IMG/VR virus record: IMGVR_UViG_3300031975_000150
Coordinates: 1 to 20,323 of that record
Source of the DNA: a virus
DNA: 20,323 nucleotides
Reading direction: 5' to 3' (one strand)
The position numbers and the translations under genes were made by a program. Positions 1-8,085 of the stretch are shown one piece after another. Under the pieces are notes generated by a model, which was not told the DNA's origin, did not search any database, and worked only from the letters and a program-made list of their open reading frames with translations. Numbering within the stretch: position 1 is the stretch's first letter; the number at the start of each line of letters is the position of its first letter.

Positions 1-1
1 A

Positions 2-1555
2 CAAATTGTCGGTACGTTTGCTAGTGGCACTCACATTCTTGGTCGAAACACTAATGACGGCTCTATCTTAGAGTTCCAAAAAGACGGCACCGCAGTCGGT
101 AGTATTGGTACTGAACTAAGTCGATTATTTATTGGCTCAGACGACAGCATGATTTTCTTTGATGCTGGGTCTACTAATGCTATTTGGCCTTGGACATCTA
201 CAGCTACTTCTAGCGGCGATGCTGACAATACGATTGATATTGGAGACTCAAGCAACCGCTTCAAAGACCTCTACATGTCAGGCACTGCTTATACTAATGC
301 CTTGGGCGTAGGAACAACATCACCAGACGTCAAGGTCGATATCGTTGACACTGCCTCAGACGTTCAATTACGTGTCTATAAGTTTGACGGTACTAACAAC
401 ACCCGTCTTTCCTTTACTGCCGATGACAGTGGTGCAAAGATCCACTACAGAGACGCTACAAACGGCGGTGCCTTGCGGTTCAATAACAACGCAGGGGAGA
501 TGGCTAGGTTTGATGCAAGCGGCAACTTGTTGGTTGGGAAGACTGGCACAGGTATTGGCACAGTAGGCGTTGAAGCAAAAGCAGATGGGCAACTCTGGGC
601 AACTAGAGACGGTAATCCTGTCCTGTCTCTTAACAGAGAAACTTCTGACGGGTCTATTGCAGTTTTCTACAAAGACGGCTCAACCGTGGGAAGCGTTGGT
701 ACTAAGCTATCTGATGGCGGAACAAGTGACGGTGAGCTGTTTATAACTAGCGGAAACACTGGATTATTTTTCGATGACATTGGAAGTTATATCCGACCCT
801 GTAATGGCTCTGCCGCTTTGCGTGACAACCTCGTTGACTTAGGCAAGTCAGATTCACGCTTCAAAGACCTTTACCTGTCAGGCACTCCTTACATTGGCGG
901 CACATCAGCTGGTCAGTCGGTAATTCAAATGTTAGCTAATCCAACTAATGGCGCTAACACAATCCACTTTGGTGATTCGGCAAGTGGTTCCGACACTTAT
1001 GCTGGTTACATTAATTACGCACATGATTCAAACAGTATGCAGTTTGCTACTAACCAGTTAGAACGCCTCCGCATCGACTCTAGTGGCAACTTGTTGGTTG
1101 GTCAGACAAGCGAATCAGAATCTTTTGTAAACGTGAAAGTTGTAGACGGCGGACAAGCTGGGATTACTACAACGACTTTGACAGGCAGTTCGGCGTCAAC
1201 AGCAATCCGCTTCAGAAACGGAAATGGAGTTGTAGGTAGCATTGTAACGTCAGGCTCCGCTACCGCCTACAACACCTCCTCAGATCAACGCCTCAAAGAA
1301 AACATCGTAGACGCACCTTCTGCTTCTGACGACATTGACGCTATCCAAGTACGTTCGTTTGACTGGAAGGCTGACGGGTCACACCAGAAGTACGGCATGG
1401 TTGCTCAGGAATTACAGAGCGTTGCACCAGAGGCTGTGTCAGTACCAGAAGACTCAGACGACATGATGGGCGTAGACTACTCAAAGCTAGTGCCTATGCT
1501 TGTAAAAGAAATTCAATCACTACGTGCCAGAGTGGCACAACTGGAGACTAACTAA
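2..1555 (+). CDS. Tail fibre/tail spike, 3' part, with C-terminal S74 self-cleaving chaperone domain
   Basis: The reading frame is open from the left edge of the window to the TAA at 1553, so only the C-terminal 517 residues are seen and the true start lies upstream. The body is Gly/Ser/Asp/Asn-rich, typical of beta-structured fibres, and contains two copies of a module with the shared phrases RFKDLY.SGT and SGNLLVG. The end carries the intramolecular chaperone motif SDQRLKEN, as in peptidase S74 domains of phage spikes. By analogy with the K1F endosialidase (Ser911/Lys916), the Ser codon at 1280 and the Lys codon at 1295 have the same five-residue spacing. Self-cleavage before that Ser would release about 91 residues after the trimer folds. 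Expected role: host receptor binding at the virion tail. The family call is firm; the receptor and the full length are unknown. The TAA overlaps the next ATG by one base. Confidence 0.88.
   Translation, partial: QIVGTFASGTHILGRNTNDGSILEFQKDGTAVGSIGTELSRLFIGSDDSMIFFDAGSTNAIWPWTSTATSSGDADNTIDIGDSSNRFKDLYMSGTAYTNALGVGTTSPDVKVDIVDTASDVQLRVYKFDGTNNTRLSFTADDSGAKIHYRDATNGGALRFNNNAGEMARFDASGNLLVGKTGTGIGTVGVEAKADGQLWATRDGNPVLSLNRETSDGSIAVFYKDGSTVGSVGTKLSDGGTSDGELFITSGNTGLFFDDIGSYIRPCNGSAALRDNLVDLGKSDSRFKDLYLSGTPYIGGTSAGQSVIQMLANPTNGANTIHFGDSASGSDTYAGYINYAHDSNSMQFATNQLERLRIDSSGNLLVGQTSESESFVNVKVVDGGQAGITTTTLTGSSASTAIRFRNGNGVVGSIVTSGSATAYNTSSDQRLKENIVDAPSASDDIDAIQVRSFDWKADGSHQKYGMVAQELQSVAPEAVSVPEDSDDMMGVDYSKLVPMLVKEIQSLRARVAQLETN
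35..1105 (+). repeat. Two divergent copies of a ~190-200 residue tail-fibre module
   Basis: Copy A runs from about 35 to 540 and copy B from about 625 to 1105. Matching landmarks are DGS...F.KDG..VGS.GT near 56 and 647, RFKDLY.SGT at 257 and 857 (exactly 600 bases apart), and SGNLLVG near 518 and 1082. A 17-base exact match occurs at 521-537 and 1085-1101. The copies differ by several small indels and many substitutions, so the duplication is old. More copies may lie to the left of the window. Confidence 0.6.
1280..1552 (+). other. S74 intramolecular chaperone domain (predicted released fragment)
   Basis: This is the part of the fibre gene downstream of the predicted self-cleavage site, about 91 codons. 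The Ser at 1280 and Lys at 1295 would form the catalytic pair known from endosialidase spikes. The phrases YGMVAQEL and VDYSKLVPMLVKEIQ, followed by a short C-terminal helix, are typical of the family. Cleavage is inferred from the family and was not observed. Confidence 0.75.
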
Positions 1556-1860
1556 TGGCTACATGGACTATTGCAACACTTGAGCGTCACGTATCAGACG
1601 GTGGCGTTATCGTCGCACACTGGCGTGTAACTGAATCTGAAACTGTTGGAGAAGATACTTACTCTGCTTCTTCTTACGGCACTTGCAGTTTCTCATATGA
1701 CCCTGAGGACCCCTCATTCGTTCCATACGACGATTTAACAGAAGAAGTTGTTATGGGCTGGGTATGGGAAGAAGTCGATCAGGAAGCTACTGAGGCGGCC
1801 CTAGCGGCTAACATCGCAGAACAGAAAGATCCTGTTACTGTTGATGGCGTGCCTTGGTAA
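1555..1860 (+). CDS. Small tail-fibre-linked protein (DUF7936-like)
   Basis: A 101-residue acidic protein with no membrane segment or signal peptide. Its start overlaps the fibre stop (TAATG), and its own TAA overlaps the next ATG, so it is translationally coupled on both sides. The opening MATWTIATLERHVSDGG, the VAHWRVT stretch, the tryptophan pair in VMGWVWEEVD and the AALAANIAEQK helix match my memory of a small phage family, now called DUF7936, that often follows tail-fibre genes. Its function is unknown. Position suggests a fibre-associated or assembly protein, but that is inference. Confidence 0.7.
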   Translation: MATWTIATLERHVSDGGVIVAHWRVTESETVGEDTYSASSYGTCSFSYDPEDPSFVPYDDLTEEVVMGWVWEEVDQEATEAALAANIAEQKDPVTVDGVPW

Positions 1861-2222
1861 TGCCTGAGATCGATGACGACACCAGAGTAGCTATACCGCT
1901 AAGAAACTTAGTTGCTCTTGGTGCTGGCATCGTTATGGCTACTACTGCTTACGTAACTCTTGACACTCGTATCATCTCTATTGAACACGGTCAAGAAATA
2001 CAAAACATGAACATACTGGAAAACTCTGCGTTTGTTCGTGAATGGCCTTTGGGTCTACGTGGTGCGTTACCAGACGATCTTATACAGAACGCTAAGATCA
2101 TGGCTCTGGAAGAACGCAACGTAGAGATACACGAGTTACGTAGGCAGCTAAATAAAATAGAAGTAGAGATAGGTAAACTGAATGCACAGATAACTGTGGA
2201 TCATCAGAGTGGTAAGGAATAA
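1860..2222 (+). CDS. Membrane-anchored coiled-coil protein, possible lysis or virion accessory
   Basis: The frame can be read from a TTG at 1854, but the ATG at 1860 forms a TAATG overlap with the previous gene and is preferred, giving 120 residues. After an acidic N-terminus there is one membrane segment (about residues 15-34, beginning LRNLVALGAG). A linker with the phrase EWPLGLRGALP follows, then a charged helix (about 80-112) likely to form a coiled coil. The topology suits an inner-membrane protein with a soluble domain. Proteins of this layout recur in marine phages next to holins. A spanin-like or holin-partner role is possible; I see no lipobox or other defining motif. Confidence 0.6.
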   Translation: MPEIDDDTRVAIPLRNLVALGAGIVMATTAYVTLDTRIISIEHGQEIQNMNILENSAFVREWPLGLRGALPDDLIQNAKIMALEERNVEIHELRRQLNKIEVEIGKLNAQITVDHQSGKE

Positions 2223-2224
2223 TC

Positions 2225-2422
2225 ATGTCAGATCTAGAGCAAGCAATAAGTCGGTTAGAAGCTCATGAGCGTGAGTGTAGTATTCGTTATGAAATGATTC
2301 AGATGCAACTGGATGCACACAATCAACGCTTTGATAAGCTTGAGAAGATGATGACAGGTGGTTTTGCTTCTATTGCTATTATCGTCACTATGGCTATTGC
2401 TATCTTGGAGTTTGCTAGATGA
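2225..2422 (+). CDS. Holin-like protein, XhlA-type layout (coiled coil plus one membrane helix)
   Basis: 65 residues. The first 42 are a charged heptad-like helix (LEQAISRLEAHE...RFDKLEKMM). A single hydrophobic helix follows (about 45-62, with IAIIVTMAIAILEF), then a basic end. This is the layout of XhlA/haemolysin-type phage proteins that assist holins at the inner membrane. An AAGGA ribosome site lies just before the ATG, two bases after the previous stop. Its TGA overlaps the next gene's ATG (ATGA), coupling it to the probable holin. The function is inferred from topology and position. Confidence 0.6.
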   Translation: MSDLEQAISRLEAHERECSIRYEMIQMQLDAHNQRFDKLEKMMTGGFASIAIIVTMAIAILEFAR

Positions 2423-2763
2423 TACAGGCTTTGATTGGCCCTATTGTTAATCTTGTTGGTGGACACCTTCAACGCAAGTCTGAAGAAAAGAAGGCTGTCC
2501 ATGAGCGTAAGATGGTAGCTATACAGCAGGACGCTAACTGGGAAAACATCCATGCTAACAATGCAAACAACTCATGGAAAGACGAATGGTTTACTATTTT
2601 GTTTTCAGTCCCGTGTGTTCTTGCATTCTTTCCTTCTATGGTTCCTGTAGTAATGTCTGGCTTTGCTGCGTTAGATTCTATGCCTGAGTGGTACAAAGGT
2701 TTTCTAGGCGCTGCTGTGGCAGCATCGTTTGGCCTACGTGGTCTGGCTAACTGGAAGAAATAA
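2419..2763 (+). CDS. Probable holin, similar to the GTA/3TM holin family
   Basis: 114 residues. A short hydrophobic N-terminal segment (IQALIGPIVNLVGG) precedes a charged helix around residues 17-50. After the phrase SWKDEW come two hydrophobic segments (about 58-80 and 90-110), with FFPSMVPVV and MPEWYKGFLG...AASFGLRG. This arrangement and the SWKDEW and WYKGFLGAA...GLRG phrases resemble holins of the gene-transfer-agent three-helix type, which permeabilise the inner membrane at lysis. It overlaps the previous gene by four bases. No endolysin gene is in the window, so the partner enzyme must be encoded elsewhere. Confidence 0.65.
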   Translation: MIQALIGPIVNLVGGHLQRKSEEKKAVHERKMVAIQQDANWENIHANNANNSWKDEWFTILFSVPCVLAFFPSMVPVVMSGFAALDSMPEWYKGFLGAAVAASFGLRGLANWKK

Positions 2764-2764
2764 T

Positions 2765-3763
2765 ATGGCTGTGTTTGATGATCCTCGTTTTACTCCTATT
2801 GAGCGGTTTTTAAGAGAAGTAAACCCTCGTGGTGTATCTGCGCCTACAGCTTTTGAGCGTGGTACTGTCAGAGCAGATCCTTCTACGTTTGGAATGATGG
2901 ATACTCGTAATGCTGCTCAAGATGCTGCTATGACTGCTTCTCGTGCTGCTGATCGTAATATGGAAATTCTACCTGAAGATCAAATAGGTCCAACAGAAAC
3001 TTTAGAAGATACTATTTTTCAGATTCTTATGGAAACTATTATCGGTGAACAAGGTATTCCAGAAGGCGTTTCTGCTGAAGCTATTGCAGCAATTAAGGGA
3101 GACTTTGGACCAACAACAGTTCCTGCTGAACTACAAGAAGTTGCTATAGATATTGCTGAAGCTGGTGGTTTTGATGAGTGGTTAGCACAGCAAGACTTAG
3201 AAGGGCCACCTGAAGAGTTACCAACGGAGCTAGAAGAAGAAGTTGATATCAACGCAGACACTACACTTGAAGATGAAATAGGTGTAGATCCTGACATGCC
3301 TATTGACATTCCATTCCCTACGCTACCTCCTAGAGAAGAAGACGGTGAAGGTGACGGCGAAGGTGACGGTGAAGACGACGGTGATGGTGCTGGAGAAAAC
3401 GGTACAGGTCAAGAAACTGCTGGAGAGATTCCTGACTACAGTGACATGGGTGATCCAGACTACGGTTATCCCGGTGGGCTTCCTCGTCAAGGTAGTGGTG
3501 GTGTTATAGATGACTATAGACCGACAGATCCCGGTTTTACTGTTGGTATTGGCGTTCCCTTTTTAGGCGGCGGTGGTGGTGGCGGCGGTGAAGGCGGTGG
3601 AGGTGGCGGTACAGCACCACAACAAGGTATGTTTAAAGATAAGTTTACACCGTTCATGACTTCTATTGGTTATACCCCTGTACAATTACAACAACTTATT
3701 GCACCACCAAAGAAAGATTATATAAGAGAACTAGACGGTCTGTTTGGGAGACTACTTGGATGA
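2765..3763 (+). CDS. Low-complexity acidic and glycine-rich protein, putative virion component
   Basis: The ATG at 2765, one base after the holin stop, is preferred over an upstream in-frame start inside the holin gene; it gives 332 residues. The N-terminal ~60 residues are ordinary. A strongly acidic region follows, then an Asp/Glu/Gly run (about residues 190-213), a Pro/Gly/Tyr stretch and a 15-residue glycine run broken by one Glu (268-282). The last ~45 residues are ordered again (FKDKFTPFMTSIGY...IRELDGLFGRLLG). I do not recognise a family. Its place before the adaptor and nozzle genes suggests a structural or assembly protein with two short folded ends joined by a flexible linker. The stop overlaps the next start (ATGA). 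Confidence 0.7.
   Translation: MAVFDDPRFTPIERFLREVNPRGVSAPTAFERGTVRADPSTFGMMDTRNAAQDAAMTASRAADRNMEILPEDQIGPTETLEDTIFQILMETIIGEQGIPEGVSAEAIAAIKGDFGPTTVPAELQEVAIDIAEAGGFDEWLAQQDLEGPPEELPTELEEEVDINADTTLEDEIGVDPDMPIDIPFPTLPPREEDGEGDGEGDGEDDGDGAGENGTGQETAGEIPDYSDMGDPDYGYPGGLPRQGSGGVIDDYRPTDPGFTVGIGVPFLGGGGGGGGEGGGGGGTAPQQGMFKDKFTPFMTSIGYTPVQLQQLIAPPKKDYIRELDGLFGRLLG
3332..3610 (+). repeat. In-frame low-complexity tracts: Asp/Glu/Gly repeat and polyglycine
   Basis: At 3332-3402 the DNA repeats near-identical GGTGAAGGTGACGG units, coding for alternating Gly with Glu or Asp. At 3566-3610 fifteen codons give eight Gly, one Glu and six Gly, mixing GGC, GGT and GGA. Such tracts can expand or shrink by replication slippage without changing frame, since the units are multiples of three. 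Confidence 0.75.
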
Positions 3764-4413
3764 CATATTTAAACATAATGAATAACGTATTGCGTCGTCT
3801 AAGAGAAGATGAAGTAACAACAGTAACTGCAAATACGTATTCTAAAATGGCTGGTGATTTTATTAACGATGCTAAACAGTTAGTAGAAGAAGCTGCTGAT
3901 TGGTCTGCACTTCGAGATACAATTATTAAACAAACAGCATCGTTAGTCGGTAGCGACTCGTTAATACTAACAGGATCAGGCGACAATGTTAAAGTCATGT
4001 CTGTAATTAACGATACTCAAAACTGTTTTATGGGTTATCAAACTAAAGACTGGTTTAACGAGCAACTCTATATTAATAACGGAATTGTTGGATCACCGCG
4101 TTACTATACTTTTGATGGTTTAGATTCTGCTGGTGATACTAAAGTACTTGTTAGCCCTCATCCTGATGGTGTTTATGATTTACGTTTTGACGTTGTTAAG
4201 CGACAAGCACCCTTGACTAACGATACCGACGTTTTGCTTGTACCTTCACAGCCAGTTATACACTTTGCTGTAGCTTTGTTAGCTCGTGAGCGTGGCGAAA
4301 CAGGAGGTACTTCTACTGCTGAGTACTTTCAAATCGCCGATAAGTACCTATCAGACGCTATTGCTATTGATGCAGCTAAGCACCCAGAAGAGATGATCTT
4401 TAGGACTATCTAA
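3760..4413 (+). CDS. Head-tail adaptor / tail tubular protein A-like
   Basis: 217 residues. The N-terminus (MTYLNIMNNVLRRLREDEV, then a helix with FINDAKQLVEEAADWSALR) is the helical opening typical of podovirus adaptor proteins of the T7 gp11 type, which form the ring between portal and nozzle. A beta-rich middle (YYTFDGLDSAGDTKVLVSPHPDG) and a closing helical pair (FAVALLARERGE...AEYFQIADKYLSDAI) follow. It overlaps the gene before by ATGA and is one base from the nozzle-like gene after it, the same adjacency as gp11-gp12 in T7. The family is recognised from pattern and order, not from strong residue identity. Confidence 0.72.
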   Translation: MTYLNIMNNVLRRLREDEVTTVTANTYSKMAGDFINDAKQLVEEAADWSALRDTIIKQTASLVGSDSLILTGSGDNVKVMSVINDTQNCFMGYQTKDWFNEQLYINNGIVGSPRYYTFDGLDSAGDTKVLVSPHPDGVYDLRFDVVKRQAPLTNDTDVLLVPSQPVIHFAVALLARERGETGGTSTAEYFQIADKYLSDAIAIDAAKHPEEMIFRTI

Positions 4414-4414
4414 T

Positions 4415-5929
4415 ATGGCTCAAGAACTGAAAAGTATTAATCTTCTGGCTCCGGCGTTCAAAGGTGTTAACACTGAAGACTCGCCGCTGGCACAAGATCC
4501 GTCGTTTGCTGAGATTGCAGACAATGCTGTGATTGACAAACGTGGTCGTATTGCTGCACGTAAAGGCTATACGTTAACAACTACTTCTGCTACACCTCTA
4601 GGTAGTAATGCTATCAGGGCTGTTCATGAGTTTGAAGACAATCAAGGAAACACTGAAATACTGAGTGTAGGTAACAATAAAATACTCAGCGGTACAACAA
4701 CGCTTGTTGATGAAACACCTAGTGGTTACACAATTACTGCTGACAATTGGAAGATTGTAAACTTTAACAACAAGACTTACTTCTTTCAAATAAATCATGA
4801 ACCTTTAGTGTACGACGGTTCTTCTGTAGTAACACTGTCGAGCGTCACAGGCGCTGCTGGTATTACAGGAAAATACGGTAACGAGGTACTTGCAGCATTT
4901 GGTAGGCTCTGGGTTGCTGACGTAAACAACGACAAGTCTACCGTGTACTGGTCAGATTTGTTAATTGGTCACGACTTTGCAGGTGGTACTAGCGGCAGTA
5001 TTGACATTTCTAAAGTATGGCCCGACGGTTATGACGAGATTGTATCTTTAGCGGCTCACAACGGATTGTTAATTATATTCGGTAGACATAGTATTGTTGT
5101 ATACCAAGGCGCTGAAGCACCAGCAACAATGAGCTTGTTTGATACAGTAAACGGAGTAGGCTGTGTTGACAGAGATACTGTACAATATACAGGTACCGAT
5201 GTTTTATTCTTGTCACACGAAGGTTTAAGAAGTTTTGGCAGAGTTATACAACAGAAGTCTTTGCCTTTAACAAAACTAAGTAACACAATTACTAAAGACA
5301 TTATCCAGCTTATACAAGAAGAGAATCAGTTTTTTAGATCTGTTTATAGTCCAGAAGAAAACTTTTACTTAATAACTTTTACTAGTCAAAAGATGACTTT
5401 GTGTTTTAATTTAAAAGGAACTTTAGAAGATGGGTCGTACAGAGTAACTCGATGGCCTTCTTCTGTGTTTACTGCGTATCACAGGAAAGACAACGGAGAT
5501 CTTTTAATAGGCGTTATTGGTGGTATAGGAGAGTACAAAGGATATACTGATAACAATTCTTCATACCGTTTTAAATATTACAGTCCTAGTTTATCTTTTG
5601 GTGATTCTTCTAGAATTAAAATACTTAAGAAGATTCGTCCAGTTATCTTTGGTGGTAACACATCCGCAGTCTTTTTAAAGTGGGCGTATGATTTTGATAC
5701 AAATTATAAAACAGCAAGTATTGATCTTGGAGACCAAGTACCTTCATATTATGGTGTTGCTGAGTATGACATAGGTAAGTACAACCAAGGATTTTTATTA
5801 AACAGATCAAGCGTTAATGCTACCTCATCTGGCGCTACTGTTGTTGTAGGACTTGAAGCAGACATAAACGGATTTGAGATGTCACTTCAAGAAATTAACT
5901 TATTAGCACTAGTTGGTAAAACGATTTAA
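4415..5929 (+). CDS. Tail nozzle-like protein (tail tubular protein B position)
   Basis: 504 residues, mostly beta-strand-like with repeated short blocks (VRAxxE-type strands, YVFFQ/NHEPLVYDG, GRLWVADVNN, LLIIFGRHSIVVYQG, FLSHEGLRSFG), as expected for a beta-propeller-type tail nozzle or stabilising protein. The N-terminus carries the phrase KGVNTEDSPLAQDPSFAEIADNA ahead of KRGRIAARKGY (given here as family landmarks in two parts), a pattern I associate with podovirus tail proteins. Its length is less than T7 gp12 (about 790 aa). It directly follows the adaptor gene. Role: lower tail tube and DNA exit channel, by inference from order and fold pattern. Confidence 0.68.
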   Translation: MAQELKSINLLAPAFKGVNTEDSPLAQDPSFAEIADNAVIDKRGRIAARKGYTLTTTSATPLGSNAIRAVHEFEDNQGNTEILSVGNNKILSGTTTLVDETPSGYTITADNWKIVNFNNKTYFFQINHEPLVYDGSSVVTLSSVTGAAGITGKYGNEVLAAFGRLWVADVNNDKSTVYWSDLLIGHDFAGGTSGSIDISKVWPDGYDEIVSLAAHNGLLIIFGRHSIVVYQGAEAPATMSLFDTVNGVGCVDRDTVQYTGTDVLFLSHEGLRSFGRVIQQKSLPLTKLSNTITKDIIQLIQEENQFFRSVYSPEENFYLITFTSQKMTLCFNLKGTLEDGSYRVTRWPSSVFTAYHRKDNGDLLIGVIGGIGEYKGYTDNNSSYRFKYYSPSLSFGDSSRIKILKKIRPVIFGGNTSAVFLKWAYDFDTNYKTASIDLGDQVPSYYGVAEYDIGKYNQGFLLNRSSVNATSSGATVVVGLEADINGFEMSLQEINLLALVGKTI

Positions 5930-5942
5930 TTAGGAGAAAACA

Positions 5943-6863
5943 ATGGCCGATGAAAATCAACCTCAAGATCCCGGTTTCGTTGAAAATCTTTTTGATTTCT
6001 TAGGAGGCGGTGGTGGTCAAGGTCTTGCTGGTCTTGGCTTACTTACTTCTGCCTATGGAAGACTGGGTGATATTGGAGAACGTGGCTTAACGTTAGGTCA
6101 ACAACTAGCTGAGACTCAAATGGGTCAAGCTGCGTTTAGACCTTATACTGTAACTACTTCTACTGGTGGTCAGTTTGGTATGATGCAAGATCCTACAACG
6201 GGAGCTATGACATATCAGATGGGCGTTTCTCCAGAAGAGCAAGCGTTTCGTCAACAGATGTTTGGCGGTGCTGGACAGTTCTTTCAGCAAGCAGCTATGC
6301 CTACAACAGATCGTGAACAGGCTGTTTATGAGCGTATGCGAACTGCTATGGCTCCTGAAGAAGAGCGTCAGCGTTTAGCTTTAGAAGAGCGGTTGGCTGC
6401 TCAAGGTCGTCTTGGTGTTCAGACTGCACAGTTTGGCGGTACTCCTGAGCAACTAGCTATGGCTCAAGCTCAAGAAGAATCACGTAATAGAGCTATGTTA
6501 TCTGCTATGCAGCAAGCTCAGGCTGAACAAGCACAGCAAGCTGCGTTGGGTGGACAGTTCTTAGGGTCTAGTTATTTACCACAGCAAATGCTTCTTCAAG
6601 GTTTAACTCCCGGACAAACTGCTGCGGCACAACAACAGCAAGCGCAGTTGTACGGTACTGGTCTCTTTGGCGAAGCTTCTGCTTCGGGCATTGACGCTCT
6701 GCTTGGTGCTGGTTTAGGACAGGCTAACCTTATGGGTGCAGCAGGTACTGGCTTGTTGTCTGGTTTGTTTAGCGGAAGTGGTAGTGGAAGCGGATCTGGT
6801 GGAGTTAATTTTTTTGATCTAGTAGAACAAGGCGTTAGAAGTTTACCCGGCTTTGGCGATTAA
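5943..6863 (+). CDS. Gln/Ala-rich virion protein, gp14-like position
   Basis: 306 residues with a clear AGGAG ribosome site at 5932-5936, six bases before the ATG. A glycine-rich N-terminus is followed by long Gln/Ala/Glu helices (residues ~95-225, for example AMAQAQEESRNRAMLSAMQQ). Then come small hydrophobic Gly/Ala/Leu stretches (235-275), a Gly-Ser linker and a conserved-looking tail (FFDLVEQGVRSLPGFGD). The hydrophobic Gly/Ala-rich segments would suit insertion in the host membrane, as proposed for T7 gp14 at genome ejection. I infer an internal virion protein from order and composition; there is no direct family match. Confidence 0.6.
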   Translation: MADENQPQDPGFVENLFDFLGGGGGQGLAGLGLLTSAYGRLGDIGERGLTLGQQLAETQMGQAAFRPYTVTTSTGGQFGMMQDPTTGAMTYQMGVSPEEQAFRQQMFGGAGQFFQQAAMPTTDREQAVYERMRTAMAPEEERQRLALEERLAAQGRLGVQTAQFGGTPEQLAMAQAQEESRNRAMLSAMQQAQAEQAQQAALGGQFLGSSYLPQQMLLQGLTPGQTAAAQQQQAQLYGTGLFGEASASGIDALLGAGLGQANLMGAAGTGLLSGLFSGSGSGSGSGGVNFFDLVEQGVRSLPGFGD

Positions 6864-6880
6864 TTTTAGGAGTATAAATA

Positions 6881-8083
6881 ATGGCTAGATTTGGTAGAAG
6901 TTTTGTACAAGCTGCAACACAGCCTCAGTATGCTCAGGGGTTGTTTACTGCTGCACAACAGATAGGTGCTGCTCCGGGTCGTAGACGTGAAGAAGAAGAA
7001 GAAAGAAAACGTATGGGCATGCTTCGTGATATGGGAGCTGTTGAAAGAGCCGACTACATGGCAAGTATTGCAAAGACTCCTCAAGAGTTAATGCAGGCAA
7101 CAACCGCCAAAGATCAAGCAGTACGTCAAGGATCTCTTACAAGCTTGCGTGGACTTGAAGCCGCTAGACAAGCTGCTGGTACAATAGAGGAAAAGCAACG
7201 TATAGAAGAAATAATGAGTCGTGTTGCTGTTCAGGCAGGTGTAGATCCTACTACAATTGCAGGACGTACTCAAGCAGAACAGGATGCTGAAACTAATAGA
7301 GAGTTTGCGCAGGCTCGGTTAAAAAATCAACAACGTCAAGAACAAGAGGCTGCGATTAGTCAAGCATATTATAATGTTCCCGCTGAATCTAGAGAGCAGT
7401 TTGAACAAAATGTAGTCAAGTCTGGTTTTGGTAATGTTATTGATGAGCTAAAAGAAGATAAAGCAAGAGATGAACTGTTTCAACTACAGCTTAAAAACGC
7501 TAAAACACGGGCCGCTGAAAACGCAGCAATGAAAAAAGAACCTCTTCCTACTGGTAGCTTACAAGATAGAATCAATCAAGCTAACATTGACCCACAATTA
7601 AAAGATCAATTCTTGTCAGAGTTAGCGGAAGTTAAACAGCCTGACTTTGAAGCTGGAGAAACATGGAATCCGGGTGAGAGAAAGCAAGCAGAAACCTCAC
7701 TAGAGTCTCTTAATAGAGCCGTTAGAGCAGAGGTGTCTAAAGAAGTAGGTAGAAAAAACTCTATCCGTTCAGATATTCGCACGCTTGAAAGACAAAAAAC
7801 TAAACCGCCTACTAAAGCTCAGATTGATGAACAGATGACACAGGCAGAAGAAAACGTGGTTACTACAGGAGCGTTTGGTATGACTGTTAAAGACGATCCT
7901 GAAGCGGTTAGAAAAGAAGCTACACGTTTGGCCAGAATTGCTAGAGATAATCAGATTAATGATCTACTAGAACAACGTCGTGCTGAACTGGGCGAACAAG
8001 CTATAACAGAACCTGTTGAAACTGAAGAGGAAGAAGAGTCCACACAACTTACCACTAAGGCTGATCAAATAGTAGGACTTTAA
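6881..8083 (+). CDS. Charged helical internal virion protein, gp15-like position
   Basis: 400 residues with an AGGAG site at 6868-6872, eight bases before the ATG. The protein is almost wholly helical and charged, rich in Glu, Arg, Lys, Ala and Gln. A basic/acidic stretch (RRREEEEERKRMG) lies near residue 35, with coiled-coil-like blocks at about 100-180 and 260-380 and a very acidic end (EEEEES). There is no membrane segment or enzyme motif. The gene sits between the Gln/Ala-rich protein and the 963-residue protein, the position of T7 gp15. Assignment as a core/ejection protein is by order and composition. Confidence 0.6.
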   Translation: MARFGRSFVQAATQPQYAQGLFTAAQQIGAAPGRRREEEEERKRMGMLRDMGAVERADYMASIAKTPQELMQATTAKDQAVRQGSLTSLRGLEAARQAAGTIEEKQRIEEIMSRVAVQAGVDPTTIAGRTQAEQDAETNREFAQARLKNQQRQEQEAAISQAYYNVPAESREQFEQNVVKSGFGNVIDELKEDKARDELFQLQLKNAKTRAAENAAMKKEPLPTGSLQDRINQANIDPQLKDQFLSELAEVKQPDFEAGETWNPGERKQAETSLESLNRAVRAEVSKEVGRKNSIRSDIRTLERQKTKPPTKAQIDEQMTQAEENVVTTGAFGMTVKDDPEAVRKEATRLARIARDNQINDLLEQRRAELGEQAITEPVETEEEEESTQLTTKADQIVGL

Positions 8084-8085
8084 TA

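Noticed and set aside
3019-3309. 96-codon Ser-rich minus-strand frame in the virion region
   Set aside because: It mirrors the acidic Glu codons of the sense gene (GAA/GAT read as TTC/ATC and serine codons); no independent support.
3303-3509. Val/Thr-rich plus-strand frame over the acidic repeat
   Set aside because: It arises from the GGTGAAGGTGACGG repeats read out of frame.
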